Source: an uncultured Lachnoclostridium sp. (GTDB lineage Bacteria; Bacillota; Clostridia; Lachnospirales; Lachnospiraceae). Taken from it: 13,083 nt of DNA. The stretch spans positions 1-13,083 of the forward strand of contig CAJMFH010000046.1 of NCBI GenBank assembly GCA_905212635.1, in the 5' to 3' direction. Made by a program: the position numbers and the translations under genes. A model generated the notes under the pieces. That model saw only the letters and a program-made list of their open reading frames with translations, was not told the DNA's origin and ran no database searches. Of the stretch, positions 8,237 through 13,083 are shown piece after piece (position 1 is the stretch's first letter; each line of letters begins with the position of its first letter).

Positions 8237-9841
8237 TTATAATACAGTAAACTTTTCCGTACCCTTTCGTTTCAGCCAGACATACAATACTGCCGTGATC
8301 ACACCAAGAACGATCGTTACCAGTCCCAGATACCCGACTGCTCCTATTTTCTTTCCTTCCACAAAATAAAGAACCACGATTCCGGCTGCCAGTGCCCATC
8401 CGCCAAACATGGAAATCACCACTCCAAGACTCTGTTTGATCGGTGCCAGTTCATTGGTCCATGTCAGGTTTGGCATATTAATTCCAAGAAATAAGCCAAA
8501 CACCGTCATCATCGCCGTAAATACCACGGGAAGCAGGAGTATAAACAGGGTCTTAACGACGTCCATGTGAAGGCAGACTGCCAGACAAATTTCACAAAAC
8601 AGAACCGGAATGGCTGTCAGCACAAACTGAACTCCCAGTTTGGCACGAAGAATATTCCACGGTTTTACCGGCAATGATTGCAGGATCCACAGATTTTTTC
8701 CTTCCAGAGAAACAGAAGGAACCACCATATCATTCATCGCTGCCACAAGGCATACGGCGGCAACAACAATCACGACAATAAATTCTTCTATTTCCTCTCC
8801 TGCAAAAATCTGGGAAACGGTCTGCAATACCGTCTGCCCCTTTACCAAAGCCGCAATCCCGAGAATCGGCAGAAATACCGTTCCCAGTCCACAATTGAGC
8901 ATATAATTCGGACTTGACGTAAATCGTTTTACTTCCTTTGTAAAAAGAGCAGCAAACTCGCTCTTTCTCTTCACATATTTTTCATGGTATACGGCATTTC
9001 CGGTTTTGCCCGATGCCGTCGCAATGCGGATAAAACTTCCTGCCAGCAGACGAAATATAACCACTGCGACTGCGGCGATTCCAAGAGTATAAATAAGAAA
9101 TGCCGTGATATCGCCTTCCCCTATTCTTCCAAACAGATAAAGCGGATATGCCTGATCCTTTACTTTATCTCCATAAATCAAAGCATTTTGCAGGAGATCC
9201 TGAATCACTTCCTGCGCCTTGAAATAGACCAGATAATAGAGTCCGAAAAACACCAGCGAAAGCAATACCGTAATAAAACTTTTATTTTTTAATTTCTGGC
9301 TTATTTTTGCCACACACCATCCCAATATACAAGATAAAATAAGCACAATAATAGAAATGTGCAGGATCAGGATCAAAGATCCCGCAACACCTGTCAGTGT
9401 AATATCTGTCACTACCCAATATACAACCGCTGTGGGCACAATAACGACCGCAGAATACATCAATCCCATAAGATACACACCCAGCAGTCTTGCAGTCAGT
9501 ATACTGCGTACCGGGATCGGCATAGACAACAGCAGATCATTATCCTTGGAAAGATACAATCCGGAAAAGGTATTAAACACACTGCCAAATGCCCCCAGCG
9601 CGACCGCAATCATTCCCATAATGAGAAAATACAGCCAGCTCATATGTATCTGCGCAAATGGGTTACACAGCTGTACCGCCAGAAAGGTAAACATGCCTCC
9701 CACAACACCAACCATGATAACAACATACATAAGGATAAAAAGTATCGTTGATATTTTGGAACGCTTTTTGTTTTTTTTCGCATCATAAAAATAACCGCGG
9801 AAAATCTCCGCCATCTGCTTTTTTACTAAAATTCCAACCAT
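8237..9841 (-). CDS. Large ABC exporter permease, about 12 transmembrane segments
   Basis: A 534-residue integral membrane protein, the expected partner of the ATPase just upstream. About twelve hydrophobic segments are visible, six on each side of a central cytoplasmic stretch (about 271-312, SGKTGNAVYHEKYVKRK and following). The halves share a loop motif, DLLLSMPIPVRSILTARLLG near 102-121 and NLWILQSLPVKPWNILRAKLG near 383-403, so the protein looks like a fused duplication of a six-helix unit. The length and ABC-2-like character match a large family of permeases in Clostridia annotated only as putative ABC exporters. The ATG overlaps the ATPase stop by one base (TAATG) and follows GGAGGGAG, indicating coupled translation. 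Substrate unknown. No terminator was recognised after the stop. Confidence 0.87.
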   Translation of the reverse strand: MVGILVKKQMAEIFRGYFYDAKKNKKRSKISTILFILMYVVIMVGVVGGMFTFLAVQLCNPFAQIHMSWLYFLIMGMIAVALGAFGSVFNTFSGLYLSKDNDLLLSMPIPVRSILTARLLGVYLMGLMYSAVVIVPTAVVYWVVTDITLTGVAGSLILILHISIIVLILSCILGWCVAKISQKLKNKSFITVLLSLVFFGLYYLVYFKAQEVIQDLLQNALIYGDKVKDQAYPLYLFGRIGEGDITAFLIYTLGIAAVAVVIFRLLAGSFIRIATASGKTGNAVYHEKYVKRKSEFAALFTKEVKRFTSSPNYMLNCGLGTVFLPILGIAALVKGQTVLQTVSQIFAGEEIEEFIVVIVVAAVCLVAAMNDMVVPSVSLEGKNLWILQSLPVKPWNILRAKLGVQFVLTAIPVLFCEICLAVCLHMDVVKTLFILLLPVVFTAMMTVFGLFLGINMPNLTWTNELAPIKQSLGVVISMFGGWALAAGIVVLYFVEGKKIGAVGYLGLVTIVLGVITAVLYVWLKRKGTEKFTVL

Positions 9842-10548
9842 TATTCTCCCTCCAATTCCAGGAAAACTTCCTCCAGACTATCATCCCCTTTTACTTCTTC
9901 CATCGTACCGGAGCGGATCAATTTTCCTCCTTTAATGATGGCTACTTTATCGCAGAGTTTTTCTGCCACGTCCAAAACATGCGTGGAGAAAAAGATGGCT
10001 CCTCCTTCTTCGCATACTTCCCTCATCAGCCCTTTCAATATGTGGGAGGCTTTCGGATCCAGTCCGACAAATGGTTCATCCATTATGATCAATTCCGGGT
10101 TATGAATCCATGCTGCAATGATCGCGAGTTTCTGTTTCATTCCGTGAGAATAAGACGCCACAGGCTGAGCAAGATCTGAAGTAATTTCAAACAGATCGGC
10201 ATATTTACGGATCCTTTCCTGTCTCGTCTGCTCATCCACGCCAAATATATCTGCGATAAAATGAAGATATTTGATGCCTGTCATAAAATCATATAAATCC
10301 GGATTATCCGGAATATACGCAATCTTTTTTTTGCAGGCAAGCGGCATTTCCCGAATAGAATCTCCATCGATCCAAACCTCTCCTTCGTCAAACTGCAAAA
10401 TGCCGACAATTGACTTCAATGTCGTCGTTTTTCCCGCTCCATTATGCCCGATAAAGCCATAAATCTCCCCTTTTTGAATATGAAGGGATAAATCCTCTAC
10501 TGCTGTTTTCTCTCCGTACTTTTTTGTTAAATGTTCTATTTTTAACAT
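9841..10548 (-). CDS. ABC transporter ATP-binding protein of the kinase/regulator operon
   Basis: A 235-residue nucleotide-binding subunit. Motifs: Walker A GHNGAGKTT (34-42), a Q-loop region reading YIPDNP (78-83), a signature-like YSHGMKQK (133-140), Walker B LIIMDEP (153-159) with D-loop VGLDP, and switch histidine STH (H190). The SHGM signature and FIGHNGAGK style resemble the exporter ATPases that pair with ABC-2-like permeases (EcsA, YxlF and relatives), but the exact subfamily is not assigned. The ATG at 10548 is preceded by AGAGGAGAG lying in the 15-bp gap after the response regulator stop. The permease gene follows with a one-base overlap. Two copies would power a permease whose two halves are fused in one chain. 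Confidence 0.93.
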   Translation of the reverse strand: MLKIEHLTKKYGEKTAVEDLSLHIQKGEIYGFIGHNGAGKTTTLKSIVGILQFDEGEVWIDGDSIREMPLACKKKIAYIPDNPDLYDFMTGIKYLHFIADIFGVDEQTRQERIRKYADLFEITSDLAQPVASYSHGMKQKLAIIAAWIHNPELIIMDEPFVGLDPKASHILKGLMREVCEEGGAIFFSTHVLDVAEKLCDKVAIIKGGKLIRSGTMEEVKGDDSLEEVFLELEGE

Positions 10549-10563
10549 TTTTTCACTCTCCTC

Positions 10564-11301
10564 TTATTCATTTAAAAACTCCCGCCGATACTGTGACGGT
10601 GTCATACCTTCTTTTTTCTTAAACGCTTTTGTAAAAACACGATAATCTCCATAGCCGGATCGTTCTGAAATCTCTGCCACGGAAGCAGCTGTCGTAACGA
10701 GTAATTTCTTCGCCTGTTCCATCCGGATATTCGTGAGATACGCCAGGAAATTAACTCCTATTTCACTCTTAAACAATTGGCTGATATACGCACTGCTGAG
10801 ATGAAATTGTTCTGCCAGTACATTTAGCGTTATTTCCTCTTCCAGATGTTCCTGCATATACCGGATTACTCCCGCAATCACACGTTCTTCCTGTTTTCCC
10901 GAGTCCTTTGCTGTCTTTTTTTCATACAGAGAAATTTTTAAATGATCAATGCACGATCCAAATTCCTCATAATTAACCGGTTTCAATATATAGTCTGTGA
11001 TCCGCATCCGCAACGCTTCCCTGCAATATTCGAAGTCGTCGTATCCGGACACAATGACAAACGCCATATCCGGATATTTTAACCGGCTCATCTGAATGAC
11101 CTTTAATCCATTCATAATAGGAATATTAATATCCATGATCACAATATCCGGTTTGTTCAGATCAATCTGGGTCATCGCCTCCATTCCATCTCCTGCTTCT
11201 CCAATAACCTCGCAGTCATGTGCCTCCCAGTCAAAAAGCTTTTTAAACCCTTCCCGTATCATAATCTCATCGTCTACGAGCAGCACCCGAAGTTTTCTCA
11301 T
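10564..11301 (-). CDS. Response regulator, receiver plus AraC-type DNA-binding domain (YesN type)
   Basis: A 245-residue transcription factor. The receiver domain (about 4-120) has the acidic pair D10/D11, phospho-acceptor D57 in IMDINIP, S85 and K107. The C-terminus (about 140-245) holds two AraC helix-turn-helix units: LNVLAEQFHLSSAYISQLFK and VAEISERSGYGDYRVFTKAF, ending in the typical GMTPSQYRREF. I start it at the ATG 11301-11299, which overlaps the kinase stop as ATGA and follows AAGGGG (11314-11309) by seven bases. An in-frame GTG at 11319 would add six residues but has no ribosome site. Phosphorylation by the kinase encoded just upstream and control of its own operon are inferred from gene order. 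AraC-type regulators of this class usually activate transcription. Confidence 0.95.
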   Translation of the reverse strand: MRKLRVLLVDDEIMIREGFKKLFDWEAHDCEVIGEAGDGMEAMTQIDLNKPDIVIMDINIPIMNGLKVIQMSRLKYPDMAFVIVSGYDDFEYCREALRMRITDYILKPVNYEEFGSCIDHLKISLYEKKTAKDSGKQEERVIAGVIRYMQEHLEEEITLNVLAEQFHLSSAYISQLFKSEIGVNFLAYLTNIRMEQAKKLLVTTAASVAEISERSGYGDYRVFTKAFKKKEGMTPSQYRREFLNE

Positions 11302-12599
11302 TTTCTCACCCCTTTCCACGGCAGTTCAATATGTGCGGTAACACCGCCTTCCTGATTTTCGGTATAATTCAATCCATATTTCTTTCCACAGAGCAGTTTA
11401 ATGCGTTTCTGTACATTTAAAATGCCAATGCTGTTTCCTTCCATCTTCTGTTGCTCTTTGGCATAATGCAGAAGCAGCAGCTCAATGATTTCTCTTTTTC
11501 CTTCCTCAAAACCGCTCCCACTGTCTTTTACAGAAATTTCCATTCCCGTTTCTGTCTTTCCGGCAGATATTGAAATCTCTCCATCGTATCCTTTGTTTTT
11601 CAATCCATGCAGCAGTGCATTTTCCACAATCGGCTGCAAAATGAAATTCGGCACCTCCGCGCCCCCAAGATCGGGATCAATATCATACCGGCATTTCAAT
11701 TTTGGATAGCGGTAACACATCAATTCCATATAGGCCTCCAAAAGCTGCAATTCGTCATCTAAAGTAACCATCTGTCTATCCACTTTTACACTGACACGAA
11801 AAAAATCTGCCAGTTTCATCAACAAATCTGCCACCTTTTTATCTCCATCCAGCTGTGCCTGAATGCGGATGGTATCCAGTGTATTGTACAAAAAATGTGG
11901 ATTGACCTGACTTTTCAAATAGAGCATTGACATCTTCTGTTCATTCAGCTCCGCGCGCAAAGCATCCGGATTTTCCAATGTCAGGTAAAAGGAAAGTGTC
12001 ATCAGGGAAATTCCCATACCACTGATCAGCCAGGTATGATGAAATCCCTGCAAAGCACATATGGTAAATTCTACCAACAGTGCAATTCCAATCGCTGCCT
12101 TCTTTTTCGGATAGATCTGCTTCCAGTTGATGAGCAAAAGCAGACCGCACAAAACAAGATACACCGCCACACTTGCATAACTGACAATCTCATATCCTCC
12201 CGCCGAGTAATTTCCAGCCGGCGTCTCCACATAACGGATCGGAAGCACACAGACACTGATCTCTGCCAGCAGTAAAAATCCCTTTGCCGCCACATCCATT
12301 TTCCGTCTTTTTCCCGTTTCCTCTTCGATCAATATGGCGATATACTGATAAAACAAATATACTACCAATGCCATACTTCCCACAAAGAGCCGATGCAGCA
12401 CCTGATTCAAAAGAGCGGGCACTTCCTCTAAATGATTGACCGTATAAAGTGTCGCCGCATCCAGCACAAGATGAACCAATACTACCACGAGTAATATGGA
12501 AAATACTTTATGTAATTGCGATTTTTTTCTTTCTGCTGAAAAATACATCACCGCCACAAAGGCAAGGATCAGGATCAAGGCAATTTCCATTCGAAGCAT
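11298..12599 (-). CDS. Multi-helix sensor histidine kinase, LytS/YesM class
   Basis: A 433-residue membrane sensor. The N-terminal half has about seven hydrophobic segments (near 5-20, 31-53, 70-92, 105-120, 138-158, 168-183, 190-207) with little extracytoplasmic sequence, so the signal may be sensed in or at the membrane. A short helical linker leads to the His_kinase domain, with the phospho-acceptor H235 in QVNPHFLYNTLDTI. The HATPase has N327 (PIVENALLHG), DSGSGF (359-364) and SIGILNVQKRI (390-400). There is no HAMP or large Cache domain, unlike typical YesM kinases; the arrangement is closer to LytS, yet the partner regulator is AraC-type, not LytTR. The ATG at 12599 follows AAGGAGG by about nine bases. 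It is the first gene of the four-gene operon, and its stop overlaps the regulator start by four bases. Confidence 0.93.
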   Translation of the reverse strand: MLRMEIALILILAFVAVMYFSAERKKSQLHKVFSILLVVVLVHLVLDAATLYTVNHLEEVPALLNQVLHRLFVGSMALVVYLFYQYIAILIEEETGKRRKMDVAAKGFLLLAEISVCVLPIRYVETPAGNYSAGGYEIVSYASVAVYLVLCGLLLLINWKQIYPKKKAAIGIALLVEFTICALQGFHHTWLISGMGISLMTLSFYLTLENPDALRAELNEQKMSMLYLKSQVNPHFLYNTLDTIRIQAQLDGDKKVADLLMKLADFFRVSVKVDRQMVTLDDELQLLEAYMELMCYRYPKLKCRYDIDPDLGGAEVPNFILQPIVENALLHGLKNKGYDGEISISAGKTETGMEISVKDSGSGFEEGKREIIELLLLHYAKEQQKMEGNSIGILNVQKRIKLLCGKKYGLNYTENQEGGVTAHIELPWKGVRK

Positions 12600-12622
12600 C
12601 TGTATCTTCCTCCTTCTTTTTT

Positions 12623-12651
12623 ATTCTACAGGATATTTCTCCTTTTGAATA
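12623..12651 (-). promoter_or_regulatory. Weak candidate promoter of the kinase-regulator-ABC operon
   Basis: On the minus strand TATTCA (12651-12646), a 17-bp spacer, then TAGAAT (12628-12623). The -35 matches only three of six consensus bases, which would fit activator dependence on an AraC-type regulator. A short palindrome, TCTAAA-T-TTTAGA, lies just upstream at 12654-12666. Motif match only; other positions in this A+T-rich gap are possible. Confidence 0.3.
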
Positions 12652-12671
12652 GGTCTAAATTTTAGATAAAT

Positions 12672-13083
12672 GTGTCTTTTTTTACGGTTGCTTTTTTATT
12701 TATCCCCCTTGACATTTTCCACAAAAGTATGCACAATAAAGATATCGAAACAGAGTTGGAAGCTTGGCTTACGTTTTTAAGCACGAACAATCCGGAACAG
12801 ATTTATGATCTTATCCAAAATTTTCCAATGTTCAAGGAAATGTACGAAGACATCTACCATCTCTGTCTAAACACAGAAAGGGTGATGGATATGTATTCCA
12901 AAGAATTAGCCGAACTGGATCACAATACCGCTGAATACATGGTCGATGAAATGCAGAAAGATTTGGATGAAGCCAGAGACATCATCCCCAAAAAGGACGC
13001 TACGATTCAGAGCCAGAGTAACGAACTCAAACTAAAGGATAACACGATTCAGAGCCAGAGCGACGAACTCAAACTAAAGGATA
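12672..13083 (+). pseudogene. C-terminal remnant of a PD-(D/E)XK (Rpn-type) nuclease/transposase-like protein, running off the window
   Basis: The frame is open from after the stop at 12663-12665 to the window end. From about 12690 it reads AFLFIPLDIFHKS and then ELEAWLTFLS, which resembles the segment just after the nuclease core in Rpn / PDDEXK_2 family proteins. It continues NNPEQIYDLIQNFPMFKEMY and VMDMYSKELAELDHNTAEYM, then a coiled-coil-like tandem repeat. Full proteins of this family carry some 200 residues of nuclease domain before this point; here that space is the promoter region of the kinase gene, so the 5' part is missing. The family resemblance covers codons before the first ATG (12729), and that ATG has no ribosome site, so I read it as a truncated relic. 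A short expressed protein from 12729 is the alternative. Family recognition is from memory of the motif pattern. Confidence 0.65.
13002..13083 (+). repeat. 42-bp in-frame tandem repeat, at least two copies, continuing past the window
   Basis: Copies start at 13002 and 13044 with period 42 bp and differ at only two or so bases in the visible part. Each encodes 14 residues, TIQSQS(N/D)ELKLKD(N), that is two heptads with hydrophobic residues seven apart, as expected for a coiled coil. The second copy is cut by the window edge. Confidence 0.93.

Noticed and set aside
9357..9788. Plus-strand frames of 130-143 codons opposite the large permease
   Set aside because: They are antisense shadows of a well-supported membrane protein, with no start signals or domains.
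11302..11319. GTG start for the response regulator at 11319
   Set aside because: It has no ribosome site of its own, and its codons include the AAGGGG site for the ATG at 11301, which overlaps the kinase stop in the usual ATGA form.
12654..12666. TCTAAA-T-TTTAGA palindrome as regulator operator
   Set aside because: It is short and A+T-rich, and AraC-type regulators usually bind direct repeats, so it is not listed as a site of its own.
12709..12734. Promoter TTGACA-17-CACAAT on the plus strand before the nuclease relic
   Set aside because: The -35-like bases lie in codons that match the protein family, the -10 is poor and overlaps the first codons, and no ribosome site follows.
13002..13083. 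CRISPR array
   Set aside because: The copies are directly adjacent, in frame, with no unique spacers and no cas genes nearby.

Overview
The window looks like a chromosomal segment from a low-to-moderate-GC Clostridia, most likely a Lachnospiraceae-type gut anaerobe. This is an inference from gene content and protein style: an oxygen-sensitive pyruvate:ferredoxin oxidoreductase, a GntR/YtrA-type ABC module, a large hybrid histidine kinase of the kind common in that family, strong AGGAGG ribosome sites and sigma-A-like promoters. No species can be named from the sequence alone.

Layout. (1) 1-3362, minus strand: pyruvate:ferredoxin oxidoreductase (nifJ), cut at its C-terminus by the window edge. 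(2) 3363-3571: divergent promoter region. It holds an extended -10 promoter for nifJ and, facing the other way, a near-consensus promoter whose -10 lies inside an 11-bp perfect inverted repeat, the likely operator of the next gene. (3) 3572-5434, plus strand: a three-gene operon of a short GntR regulator, an ABC ATPase and a six-helix ABC-2 permease. (4) 5459-5492: a terminator between convergent genes. (5) 5502-8153, minus strand: a hybrid histidine kinase with two receiver domains and its own strong promoter. (6) 8237-12599, minus strand: a tightly packed four-gene operon, transcribed as multi-helix LytS/YesM-type kinase, YesN-type AraC response regulator, ABC ATPase, 12-helix ABC permease. 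(7) about 12672-13083, plus strand: the C-terminal part of a PD-(D/E)XK (Rpn-type) nuclease/transposase-like protein with no N-terminal nuclease domain in the window, running into a 42-bp in-frame tandem repeat that continues past the edge.

How the parts work together (inference). The window has two independent ABC-2-type export or membrane-stress modules. One is controlled by a one-component repressor that probably senses a small ligand. The other is controlled by a two-component pair encoded in the same operon. The hybrid kinase follows the second module but is driven separately and has no HPt partner in view. nifJ is a central-metabolism gene unrelated to the signalling genes.

No wholly new system is evident. 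The most unusual points are the hybrid kinase's apparent loss of its second membrane helix, the pairing of a seven-helix LytS/YesM-class kinase and a YesN regulator with an ABC exporter, the GntR operator over the -10, and the truncated nuclease remnant with its repeat tail. No rRNA, tRNA, CRISPR array or complete insertion sequence was seen.
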